NCBI GenBank assembly: GCA_001695595.3
Contig: MBPM02000068.1
Location: forward strand, 310,001 to 374,000
Source of the DNA: Plasmopara viticola
Lineage: Eukaryota > Oomycota > Peronosporomycetes > Peronosporales > Peronosporaceae
Direction: 5' to 3'
Length of the DNA: 64,000 nt
Position 1 is the first letter of the stretch. Every line of letters begins with the position of its first letter. The notes under the pieces are model-generated. The model saw nothing but the letters and a program-made list of their open reading frames with translations. It did not search any database and was not told where the DNA came from. The translations under genes were made by a program, and so were the position numbers. Shown piece by piece: positions 38,503-50,062 of this stretch.

Positions 38503-39367
38503 AAGTGAATGGGATGCCAGGCGTTTAGCTACTTTTACCAATCTCTCGTGGCATTTGCGAATCAGAATTTTAAGTTAGACCCCTCCATTAGATCTTGTAG
38601 TGTACCCGTTGAGACTTTAAAGTAGTATTCAAAATAGAATAATAATACTATATTCTGGATAAAACAATATTTTCAGGGACTGAAATTCCCTACTATGACT
38701 AAATCCTAATTTCAGCAAAATATGGTGAATAAATGGATATTAATATAGGAATATAATACGCAGCCACCTAACTTGCCACCACCCCTGATTGACTTTAAGG
38801 GCTTCTGATTGGACGTTTAATCCTCTGTCGGATATCATTGACGCACGACGCACTTACCTACGTCACACAATCTTTCTTTATCACTACTAGCTCACTTATG
38901 ATGCTGAACCGTTAGGCACGAGTGGTGTGGCGCGCCATCCTACTTGCCAAGTGCATCCACGTCCATTACTCATGCCTGATGGAGCTGCATTAAGACTGCA
39001 GCTTCGCTATCAAAAATACTAGGACAAAGTGCGCACGTTACTCAAGATATCGGACGCGAGTCAGCAGCAGGAGCTCACAGCTAAAGCCTCAAGCCGTGTC
39101 GTTGCCACAACTAGCAATCGCTCTTCAAAACAAAGACAATAGTCTCGTTCAATTTGAATAGGCGGCGGTGTACCTGAAATCCAAGTAATGGAGAAGTGAA
39201 CGATGACACTCAGGGCTTCAGCAGGACACGCAACACTTCGTGTCGGACAGTGAAGTCGAGAGTGATTTGTTTTTTTCGTCAACATGGGTTTGTGAATGTC
39301 ATGGAGCCAACGTGATTGTTGTCATTCATTTAGCAACGTTGTGCCACGACAGCGAACATATATAAGA
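38503..39367. other. Intergenic region downstream of DGAT2
   Basis: AT-rich terminator-side sequence with small inverted repeats (for example AGGGA/TCCCT near 38677-38693). No gene recognised. A TATATAAG string near 39358-39365 lies just ahead of the left arm of the large inverted repeat and may be its promoter. Confidence 0.35.
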
Positions 39368-41115
39368 GCCAGAATGGACTTCAAGGTTGCCGGTACTGCA
39401 AAATAAAGCTGCGGTCTCATAACATTATTAATTTGACATGAAGAGGCCCTCGACAGTCGTTGAGTAAGCTGTGCGTCCGATTCTAGTCTCAAGGGCGATA
39501 GACTTGAAAATATTATTACATTAGTCATGCTAATTTAGACTAAAAAAGCAATTTGTTATCGTATTAGTCATGCTAATCTAGACTAAAAAAGCAATTTGTT
39601 ATCGTATTAGTCATGCTAATATAGTCAGGCAAAAAATAGATTACACGACTAGCACAGACAGTCACATTAGTGTGGGCGTCAGTCAAGGCTCTCAGCATCT
39701 TCGGAGTAAACTCCGTGAAAAAGCTGCCGCAACCGAAGAGAGGGCGACTTTTGCGTCTTTCGGGAGTGCTTTTAAGAGTATGCCAATCGCGAAAATTGAC
39801 AATTTGGCCCTTGAAACCATGCAAGCAAGACATACTGACTCTTTGATAGCCAAAGCGTCTGAGAAAGTTGCTGGTCGAAAAAATATAAAATTCTTTGACA
39901 TGTATGTAAAAGTATAACAAATTACAGATGCCTTCGGCAGTCAATCAACAAACCGCCGATCTACACAGATATCGTCTGAAGCTCAGAGTGCGCATATCTA
40001 CTGCAATGGAGTAAGCCGCAATGAACGCAAATGTATGTCCATTTACTACTCGAGTAACAAGACTAATGTATCATTCTTTTCAGTTGGCTTACACATTCAT
40101 GGAGAAAAATATTGCGGTCTCATGTTCGATCCAATTTTATCTACCAGGTACATTTTTTTGCTATCGACCGCTGTATGCCACTTACTATTCAACTTTTTGC
40201 TAGCGCTAGTTCGAGTAAAGCTCATCGAATAATGAGTATCCAGAGGTCCAGGCGCACATGCTTTGCTGTCTTTCGAACTTCTGAACCACCCTTTTCGTTA
40301 CTCATACAGAGGTGGACTCGTAAAAGGACTAACATGCAAAAGTGTCCGTGGTCTTTAACATTTGCAAATGCTAGACCCCTTTCGTCGTGCAGTGAGCGAA
40401 TCAAGTGACGACAAGTCCATGTCCATGATTCTCTACACATAACACGAACGACAATATCACACAACTACATGCAGACGTGCAAGTACAACATTGAGACGGG
40501 CAATAACGCGTTAGTGATTTGACATACGGTGACGCGTCATACTTTCTAAGTAACGTGATTGATGCATGTGAATAGCAGCGGTATTGAATACAAAGTGCGT
40601 CAATCTCGCGTGTGAGCACTGGCTAGTGGCAATGCCGTTCAATTCGTATACTTTCAGCAAACCACTTGCGGTTCGTTTACATAATAAAGCAAAATTGATC
40701 CCTGTAAGCTAAAGTGATCTAGCGACAAACATTGAAAGCAATTTGGCACCAGCATGCCTATCATACCTGAGTGTGCTTGTGTTGCCGAAAATTCAAGCAG
40801 ACCCTACCTCAATACGCAAGGAAAAGCGTCAATTTCACTGCGAAACGGCCCTTCGATCGCTCCTTACCATACTTTAAGGGTAAACTTGACCGAATCATTG
40901 CTCGAGCTGCGGTAAAAAGCTATTGGAGTCTCGCTCTTTTGTACTGATACACAAGACTGGCTTCATGTGCGCCTATACCTTTGGATACTTATTTGATAAT
41001 GAGCTTTAACCGAGCGAGCGCTAGCGGAAATTCAATAGCAAGTGGCATACTTTCGTTATCAGCGATCGAAAACATCAAATTAAGTGCTTGGAAGCTGTAA
41101 CAAGACGAAATTGAA
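39368..41115 (+). repeat. Left arm of a large imperfect inverted repeat
   Basis: Pairs in inverse orientation with 44310-46428. Clear blocks: 39368-39502 with 46293-46428; 39655-39850 with 45632-45838; 40118-40990 with 44486-45365; 41010-41115 with 44330-44455. The segment 39851-40117 instead matches 45366-45631 in the same orientation. The left edge resembles a promoter/polyadenylation zone (TATATAAG, then GCAAAATAAAGCTGCGGTCTCAT). The longest open frame here (39672-39917, +) has no recognised family. It may be a solo-LTR or foldback-type element. Confidence 0.75.
39520..39622 (+). repeat. 43-bp tandem repeat, about 2.4 units
   Basis: Units start at 39520, 39563 and 39606 with ATTAGTCATGCTAAT, followed by TAGACTAAAAAAGC and a T-rich end. 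About 1.5 units appear inverted at 45868-45945. Confidence 0.85.
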
Positions 41116-44100
41116 TCTCAGACCGCAGTATTATTTTCCATCCAAAAAACAAATCAAGTGGTTTGAATGAACAGAATGAACAAAATAATGCTCTTGTTTC
41201 TAATACAGTACAGATATTAGTAGTATATTGTCGCAATAAATAGCATTGCTAGATATTATAAGACCTCGCGACAGGTACCTTTGCAAGCTTAGGCCTTGCG
41301 AAAGTTCGCGTAATCAGGAGTATACTACCAACACTCCATGTAAACGAAAGCTTTGCAAACATGGATAGCTTACCAGGAATTTAATTGCCTTTTTTTGTCG
41401 CTCTCATGTGGTCGTTACCCATTTTAATGGCACCAGCTTAAGCTCGACCACGAGCTCACTTTTGTTTTGCACTGCAAGATGTGAAGCATGCGTTGATCGT
41501 GCGGAGTCGTGCTCATTCTTGCTCCATTCCTGGCTACTGGTCACGGTATCGTGGACGCTAGTCAAGGCTCTCAGCGTCTTCGAAGTATACTCTAAGAGGA
41601 AATTGTCGCAGCTGAAGAAAAAATGGCTTTGCCCATTGTTATCAATGGATTGAATAGTAAGCCATTCACGAAAGTTGAGTCTTTGCCCCAAAAAAGCGCG
41701 AGCAAAAAAAAGAAACGCTTTAAAAGTGAAAGGATCCAAGAGTATCGAAGCTATTCCAATGACGAAAACACCATGAATTCTTTTTCTTTTGTGAGCGTGC
41801 GTCCTCATGAAAAATAGGAACATATCAGAGATGGCTTCGTTTTGAACGCAGTGATGACAATGGGCAAAGCCATTCTTTCTTCAGCTGCGACAATTTTCTC
41901 TTGGAGTTTACTTCGAAGACGCTGAGAGCCTTGATTAGCGTCCACGATACCGTGATCAGTGGCCAGGAATGGAGCAAGAATGAGCACGACACCGCACGAT
42001 CGACGCATGCTTCACCACTTGCAGTGCAGAAAAAATAGTGATCTCATACTCGTGCTGAGACTGCAGAAACCGTAATTACTGTAATAGTAAAAGGAGTAGC
42101 GCGTGCATGAAATAAACCACCTCACCACCCCACACCTCACTTCTCGGTATTTGGTTGAATGTTGATACACACACATAAAGTCGAAATGTAGAAAAATAGC
42201 GCGGATCGGGTGGAAGTCGAAGTAAAGACTGAAGACAAAGGAGGAGCTGAAGCCAAGTTTGTGGTCGGCAAGTACGACGCAGAGGAGGACGAATATGTGG
42301 TGGTGTTGCAGACCGCAGAGGACGCAATACGAACCCACCGACAGTTGGGCGTAAGACTTTCTTGAGTATTTTTACACGAGATACAGAGTAAATCTCGAGG
42401 CTCGTCGTCGATACGTATTGACGTTAGTTTGCAGTGGCTGGCTTAACAAGCAGGCGAATGTCATGTACTTATATGAAGAAGAGTCTTAATTGCGCAAATG
42501 TGAATAAACTTGAGAGTTTTTAGGTAAAGGTGAAAACGACGATATGTTGTACTGATTAAGAGAACGAACGTAGCAACAAGAGAGTAATGGGCATCGCTGA
42601 AGTTGCAATTTTGACAAGCCACGTGGAGAGATGCAGTTGCAGGGAGGCATGCTGTCCGTACGCTTTTTAGAGATGATGCCAAGCAATCGTTCTGTTTTGA
42701 GGCAGCTGGTGGAGACCTCTTTTTTGTCTGCTCTGGATCGAGCGGCGACGGTGCGAGCACTTGGGTCTATTTACTGCACAGTTTGTCGGGCGGTTAAAAC
42801 AATTTTATCTCGCCTTTTGCTGCCCAAATCAGCTCGCTAGGGCTGGCGCTGCTGATTTAGGCTAGGAAGATGACAATGACTATTGCAGCCGACGAATTGC
42901 ATGTATAAAGGAGAAGCTGCGGTCTTTGTTTCGTGAACAATCTGCTTTCAAGTACTTTATCTTCGCACGCACCCAGTGGTCATATTCGGTGGCAGTGTTA
43001 GACACGTAAAAAGGCTCCTGCACGAAATCTGTTTCTGCTTAAACGTATAAAAACAAGTACATTGAGGTCGACGAGACCGATGTTTGGTAACTTCAAAGGC
43101 GGTAGCTCATTTAGTCTTAGCGATACCATATATTTGCGTCGCACCTATTCTGTATTTTTTCCTTGCCGTGCGGCTGCTGGGTGGTCGATATCGTTCCATT
43201 GCATACACAAAGACTGCTTTCCGGTCTCATTTGGATTGCCGTTTAGTGGTTATAATTGAGATGATGTGTTTGCTATCAGGTACTGAATAGTATTCACTAC
43301 CTGATAGCATGAATAGTATTCACTACCTGATAGCAAATACATCATCAGGTAGTGGGGGGAGTACTCAGTGAATACTCCCCCTTATCAGAACATGGACGTG
43401 TGAATTATATGTAGATGGTTTATGCGACCAATGGTGATGTGAAGATAAATGTGAGGGCGTCTTTTGTAGAACAATGAAGTGCAAAAGGCGCAATAGTGTA
43501 ATGTCGCAATAAATAGCATTGCTAGATACTTTAAGACGGCATTAACTTTCTTGGATCGCCGTTTGTGGATAGAATTGATATGATGTGTTTGGTATCAGGT
43601 AGTACAGACAACAAATACTCCCCATTATCACAACATGGACGTCTTGTCGTGTGGACCATATGCAGATGGATTTTGCGACCAAAAATGATGTGAAGATAAA
43701 TGATGAAGTGCAAATGGCGCAGTAGTATAATGTCGCAATAAATAGCATTGCTAAATATTTTAAGACCTCGCGACAGGCACCTTTGCAAGCATAGAATCGA
43801 GCGACCTTGCGAAAGTTCGCGTAATCAGGAGTATACTACCGGCATTCTATGTAAACGAAAGCTTTGCAAACATAAATAGCCTACCAGAATTTTAACTCGC
43901 CTCTTTCCTTTCGCATCTTGTCGCTCTTTACCCATTCTAGTTGGCAAATTAATACGGTTTCTGCTGCTCAGGCACGACCAGTAGCCCACTAGTCTTTTTG
44001 CACTGCAAGTGGTGAAGCATGCCTCGATCGTGCGGTTGCGTGCTCATTCTAAGTTACATCCCTGGCCTTTAGTCACGGTATCGTGGACGCCAGTCTGGGC

Positions 44101-44309
44101 GAGTACCGTCCTGATCCCCGAGAGGGAGTACCGCACGCGGGCATAACTCACAAGTTGAAGATTAAGCGTCGTGGAATCCGCTTTTAAAACCATGCAAGCA
44201 AGACAAGTTACTTCGTTGGAAGCCAAAGCTAAAGAGAAACCAAAGGCGGAATATTCCTCTTATCTATACTGCTTTAGTAACAAGACTAAAATTTTCTTCT
44301 CATATAAAC
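41116..44309. repeat. Centre of the large inverted repeat: internal direct and inverted duplications
   Basis: A unit beginning TGTCGCAATAAATAGCATTGCT occurs at about 41227 and 43732 (both extended by ~200 bp) and as a short copy at 43503. A second cassette occurs at 41466-41650 (+), 41855-42035 (-) and 43975-44095 (+). Related pieces lie in the arms (39655-39740 + and 45735-45838 -). Plus-strand frames of this cassette share VKALSVFEV-like wording but no known domain. A coding-like stretch without ATG lies at 42192-42365. Confidence 0.65.
43260..43381. repeat. Nested hairpin cluster
   Basis: Outer arms GATGATGTGTTTGCTATC (43260-43277) and its near-perfect complement at 43329-43346. Inside is a near-perfect 37-nt palindrome at 43272-43308. 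A further hairpin CTACCTGAT/ATCAGGTAG is at 43323-43352. A 9-bp perfect stem GGGGGAGTA/TACTCCCCC is at 43355-43381. The sister copy at about 43575-43640 lacks the palindromes. Confidence 0.85.
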
Positions 44310-46428
44310 CAGTTGATTTGTTTTTTTGATAAAAAATAATACTGCGGTCTGACATTCAATTTCGTCTTGAAATCGCTACCAAGCACAATGTTTAATGTTA
44401 TCGATCGCTGCTAATGAAAGTATGCCACATGCTATTAAACTTTCCGCTAGCGCTTGTTCGGGTAAAGCTCACTAAAAAAAGAATATCCAGAGGAATAGGC
44501 GCACATGAAGCCAGTCTTGTGTACTGAAACAAAGCTGCGAGACTCCAATAGCACTTGACCGTAGCTCGAGCAATGACTCGGTCAAGTTTATTCTTGAAGT
44601 ATGGTAAAGTGCGATCAAAGGGTCGTTTCGTAGTGAAATTGACGCTTCTCCATGCGTATTGAGGTACGGTCTGCTTGAATTTTCGGCAACACTAGCACAC
44701 TCAGGTATGATAGACATGCTGGTACCAAATTGCTTTCTAAATTTGTCGCTAGATCACTTTAACTTACAGGGATCAACTTTGCTTTATTATGTAAACGAAC
44801 CGCAAGTGGTTTGCTGAAAGTATACGAATTGAACGGCATTGCCACTAGCCAGTGCTCACACGCGAGATTGACGCACTTTGTATTCAAAACCGCTGCTATT
44901 CACATGCATCAATCACGTGACTTAGAAAGTATGACGCGTCACCGTATGTCAAATCACTAATGCGTTATTGCCAGTCTCAATGTTGTACTTGCACGTCTGC
45001 ATGTAGTTGTGTGATATTGTCGTTCGTGTTATGTGTAGAGAATCATGGACATGGACTTGTCGTCACTTGATTCGCTCACTGCACGACGAAAGGGGTCTAG
45101 CATTTGCAAATGTTAAAGACCACGGACACTTTTGCATGTTAGTCCTTTTACGAGGCCACCTCTGTGTGAGTAACGAAATTCTTAGAAAGTAGGGTGGTTC
45201 AGGAGTTCGAAAGACAGCAAAGCATGTGCGCCTGGACCTCTAAATACGAATTTTTCGATGAGCTTTACTCGAACTAGCGCTAGCAAAAAGTTAAATAGTA
45301 AGTGGCATACAGCGGTCGATAGCAAAAAAATGTACTTGGTAGATAAAATTGGATCGAATATGAGACCCAAAGCGTCTGAGAAAATTGCTGGTAGAAAAAA
45401 ATAAAATCCTTCTACATGTATGTAAAAGTATAACAAATCACAGATGCCTTCGGCAGTCAATCAACAAACCGCCGATCTACACAGACATCGTCTGAAGCTC
45501 AGAGTGCGCATATCTACTGCAATGGAGTAAGCCGCAATGAACGCAAATGTATGTCCATTTACTACTCGAGTAACAAGACTAATGTATCATTCTTTTCAGT
45601 TGGCTTACACATTCAAGGAGAAAAGTATCGCGCTATCAAAGAGTCAGTATGTCTTGCTTGCATGGTTTCAAGGGCCAAATTGTCAATTTTCGCGGTTGGC
45701 ATAGTCTTAAAGCACTCCCAAAAAACGTAAATAAGCCACCCTCTTTTCGGCTGCGGCAGCTTTTTCTCGGAGTTTACTTCGAAGATGCTGAGAGCCATGA
45801 CTGACGCCCACAGTGCCGTGACTGTCTGTGTTAGTCGTATAATCTATTTATTGCAGCTCGTTTCCAAAGTGAGATGACTATATTAGCATAATTAATACAA
45901 TTTCAAATTGCTTTTTTAGTCTAAATTAGCACGACTAATGTAAATTGCTATAGCTTAATTTAAGGGCGACTCAACTTGACAGCTAGCGCATTGGATCGTT
46001 TACGTGTCTTACTCCTAAAGTAATAGCAGACAGTGATCCGTTGTTATGTGATGCAATTGCATCATTCCTTTAAGTGACGATCGTAAATAAATAGCGTCCA
46101 AAGTAATCCGACACTTATCTTGATCATTGCATCAGCTTTACCAGCTGTACCACCTTTGAGATTTTGTTGACCATTAATAAAGCTGAACCGGGAGCGAATA
46201 TGTTGTCGAATTACAGCATTGTGCATTGGCGCAATATGTGTTATACCCATCTAATGGCGATTCCACCGATCGATGATTGATTCAAAAGCTCTCACGGTCG
46301 CATTGATCGCCCTTGAGACTAGATTCGGACGCACAGCTTACTAGACGACTGTTGAGGGCTGCTCAAAGTCGAATCGATAATTTTATGAGACCGCAGCTTT
46401 ATTTTGCAGTACTGGCAACCTTAAAGTC
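44310..46428 (-). repeat. Right arm of the large imperfect inverted repeat
   Basis: Inverse counterpart of 39368-41115, longer because about 350 bp at 45946-46292 has no match in the left arm. The outer end repeats the left arm's GCAAAATAAAGCTGCGGTCT zone in inverse orientation. The middle block 45366-45631 is in direct orientation relative to the left arm. Confidence 0.75.
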
Positions 46429-46829
46429 CATTCAGGCACGTTTTTAATTCGCAGTTGAGAGCTGTCCGAGTGCTAGTATGTTGCTCGTCGCGCTTTGACA
46501 TAGGAGCTGGCGTTCCTCTTGCTTGAGCCAATTTAATTAAGACATATTTGACAGGGAATAATTACGTATAAATATTGCTTATTTCGCTTTGGCTCTTCGA
46601 GTAAGACTGGCGCACACCGCATACACCCTTTTAATTATTGTCGATACAAAGAGATGTACCGACAACAGTCCAGTCTTCTTAAGTAAGAAGTGATTGTGAA
46701 AGCTAGTATCTAAGAATTTTACAGCGAGGGTCAATCAAAAAAAAGCAGAATAACTTAATCCAGTTTAACCTGTATGTACGTAAGGGTACTTTAGTAAAAT
46801 AGTATTTTAGGCTACTCACGTCAACATTC

Positions 46830-47011
46830 ATACCTTCTCGGCCTTTTGGCTAAGATCAAGTGTAGTATCTGTTCTAATCAGTGTGAAAGCTGGTTTTTGC
46901 AATTTTTGCAAAGTCTATTTCACATTTATTTTTGGACTGCCTGATAGCTGCTGGCTTGCTAGTAGCTGTTGGGACGGTCTCCGGGGGCTTACACCTTTCC
47001 CCCGTGAGGCC
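46830..47011 (+). ncRNA. U2: U2 spliceosomal snRNA
   Basis: The 5' end ATACCTTCTCGGCCTTTTGG, followed by CTAAGATCAAGTGTAGTATC, is the near-universal U2 5' domain. It includes stem-loop I and the branch-point recognition sequence GTAGTA at 46862-46867. Stem IIa (AATCAG/CTGGTT), stem IIb (TTTGCA-ATTTT-TGCAAA), an Sm site ATTTTTGG at 46928-46935, stem III (AGCTGCT/AGTAGCT) and a GC-rich terminal stem IV (CGGGGG/CCCCCG closed by GGTCTC/GAGGCC) all follow in order. Length is about 182 nt, normal for U2. The intact structure suggests a functional gene; it base-pairs with intron branch points in the spliceosome. The exact 3' end is estimated from stem IV. Confidence 0.95.
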
Positions 47012-49714
47012 AACTCCAAATTCAATCTTCCCTGTATCAATACAAGCAACAAAAACAACCCTATCAATCTGAACGGATCAGTCTTAATGCTCAAACTTTT
47101 CTTCAATGGCTTTTGATGTTGCTGAGCTACCCAAGTTGAGTAATGCTTCCGGATTCTAATGGGCGGGACATTAAATGGTAAATAAGTAGAGGTTTAAGTA
47201 TTGAAAGGAGGCAAGCGCAGGTGGTTGATTGAAGTCTGCCTATATTTTGGTCTTTACTTCGCAATTGTCCGTAATCACCAAGCGTCGTCATGTCCGAAAT
47301 CCTATAACGTCATTTAGATACATGTAGAAGCGTACCGTGTGTACCACTCGCTTACCTCGAAGGGTTAGGCTTGAATTCGGACATCCAGACTTCATCAGAA
47401 GGCTTTGGGTCATAGGAACACACCAAGAAGCACTCAAGAGTATGCGCTAAGCATTAGTTATTAAACCATCTCCACTTTTCTATTAGTTTCGCAGTGTTAT
47501 GTACTGCCTTCTTATTTGACATTAAGTGATCACGGAATTGCGGTCATTGTTTATAGTAATGCTACCAGCTGGTGTAGCACACAATGGATTTGTTCAGCAA
47601 GACTTTGAGCTTTTACAAACACAACCTTTCTTTTTATAATATCTGTAACTTCGACATTCTAAATTGTCCATCAGATATTACCGTTGAAAAAATGGCCCGC
47701 TTAACGAGCTGATTGGGCCTTATCATTCATCCCGGAACACGTGCTACGAGTCAGAGGACTACTTTGTCGTCCGCATTTTGTAGATCGTCGGGATAAGATT
47801 CGATGTGTATTAGCGGCTTGGACCAAGCTCACAATGTTGAGTACAACACGGCATGCCGAAGAAAGTACGCTCTGCCCTCGGAAATGATTTTGATAGTCCA
47901 TAGGGTACATGTCTGCCACGCTTGTTAGTCATTTTTTGTTAACATAAAAATAGCCCAAGACTCACCATATGACCAGCAACGACGCTTTAACTTGAACATC
48001 ACAGGATGAAAAAAGTGAGTGCTTCCATCGGCAAAGCCCGAGTGCAGCGCGTGATTGTGCAGCTCGTACTAGCAGACCAAAAATATAATTTAGGTGATGC
48101 TTTATGATTTTTTGCATCACGTTTATCTGAGCCACACACTTGCAAACCCACGCGTCGCACATCGCGTGCTCGCAGGTAGACAAAGTAATTTATATAAAGC
48201 GTATAAGTTTTTCTACCGATCTCTTGTGCAAAATAGCTAGGGTCATGGCCAATATAATCAAAGATGCACATGTGCACGGGCGCAATAGCAGTGAGATAAA
48301 GCTTGCATGCTGCTAATTTCACAAATGGACTACAAGTTTGGGCCTGGCGAGCCGGCTGTGATCATCCGAAAGTCTATACAGGGGATTAAGAGGGCTTACG
48401 ACGTTAGGTTTTACGCCTTGATAGGTGCTCAGTGTGAGGCACGCAGCTCTGAAAGCCAGACTGATAGCTTTTAAGCTATGTTTTGTGCGAGCTCCGTGCT
48501 TGTTTGGCCGCATGGAAGAAAGGAAGCTTAGTGGTAGTCGTACCAGCCTCATGCTTCGGCTAAAGTTCGTTAATGTATAGGTAGATGTAAGGAAACATTA
48601 AACAAATGAATTTCAGATTATAGGACGGCATCCACCGCATGAACAGTACGCTCAAATGATTATGCTACTACAACGATGTTTTAGCTCCATCTATCAAATA
48701 CACTGCGCACAGCGCCATCAACAATACTGTAGTTTTATGTTGAGGGTGTAATTCCTATCGAAAATTTATGGTTAGTATCGTAGACTGCATTGATTGTCAG
48801 TGACCACACAATGTGTCTATTGACACATACTCACCCAAGGTATACGAAAATGACAACATAAAAGGCTGAAGGATTTAATGGTGGAATTCAGTCTTTTCGG
48901 ACACAACGAAAGATGAAGGCGAGTTGAACATTAAATAATCGGAGCGTTTATTGGTTGCCCCAAATATTATCCAATGCGTACTTTTAAGCGTGACAAAACC
49001 GTGTTGATAAGCCAGATTACGAGATTCGGTGAGATGTTATATTTGGACCTCAATCAGCTTAGTGGCGTCGGCACGTTTAGTTCAAAAAGGTTGGAGTAGA
49101 CTAACAAACGGATCATAAATTAAGAAGCGAGATCTGCACACTTCGGCTGTATCCACAAAGAAGGCCGTCTGTTTTATTAGAAACATGACGGTGATCAATG
49201 CGTATAATGCATTCCGATTCATAGCTAAGGAGAAAAGCTACAGCAGATTATTTAGATATTGGCACCATCTACAGCTGAGAAAAGTCGATTACCTTTCAAA
49301 AAACCGAGTAGCGTGTCGATTGCAATGCAGTTATTAAAAAAACGGCCAAGCGTGTAACGAATATAGCCCCCCAACCCGCATAAAGCTGCGAGAATTATTT
49401 GAAAGTCTTATGTGAGCGAGACTCACTCCAATGTCACTCTATACTGAGCGTCACCGATCGTGGCGACGCTCAAAAATTTTGGAGCCAATGCCTGACTTTG
49501 TACCTAGTGAGCAGCTGTACAGTGTAATGACCCACCCTCAATGACGTACTAGGTATGTCGGATAGAATCATTTGGTACTGTATTCTGGACCTCGCAAGTT
49601 AATGCGGCAACACAGCAATGACGTATGTTCGAGCTGTTCAAACTTCTCTTAAGCTCAAGAAAACCGCTGATGGACTAGCCAATCTCTGACACCGCCCTGT
49701 ACAGTGTCGGTAAG
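47012..49714. other. Intergenic, no supported gene
   Basis: No conserved frame or RNA recognised. A hairpin GAGCGTCACC/GGCGACGCTC (with mismatch) occurs at 49446-49471. Open frames are short and motif-free. Confidence 0.45.
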
Positions 49715-49725
49715 GCATCATAATT

Positions 49726-50051
49726 GTATTGTATTGTATTACGTTATCGCGTTGCCAAGTTATGCACGTGCTAGGCTCAGTCTGGCTAGTCCACGGCATA
49801 GAGTGGTGTTCGCATACGTCGGGTCTCGTTTGGCGGGCAGTGCAGCCAGCACCGAGGTCGTGAGGGTCTTCCATTATTTTGTTTAGCTCTGACTTGGTAA
49901 GAGCCCTGGTGGCCTTCTGGTGCTGGAGACCGTCGCGTCGAGAGTGTGACTCGTTGGAGACCTGCAGATGCCCGAGAGCACCTGCCCGAAGCGCGCAAGC
50001 ATTTAGCCCCCGCGCTTGGAAGGAGGTCGTCACCCCAACCTTTTCCGAAGC
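49726..50051 (-). repeat. Short interspersed repeat (SINE-like), copy C, with target duplication
   Basis: Inverse-oriented copy of the repeat at 10452-10778 and 10907-11228, with its AATAC-type tail at the left (GTATTGTATTGTATTAC on the plus strand). It is flanked by GCATCATAATT at 49715-49725 and GCATCGTAATT at 50052-50062, an 11-bp duplication with one mismatch. Confidence 0.82.
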
Positions 50052-50062
50052 GCATCGTAATT

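Noticed and set aside
39061..39285. Minus-strand 74-codon frame considered as a gypsy RNase H relic
   Set aside because: Only an EALS-like string resembles the ADALSR block; neighbouring blocks are missing.
49446..49471. Hairpin GAGCGTCACC/GGCGACGCTC as a terminator or RNA gene
   Set aside because: Isolated, with one mismatch and no adjacent gene or T tract.
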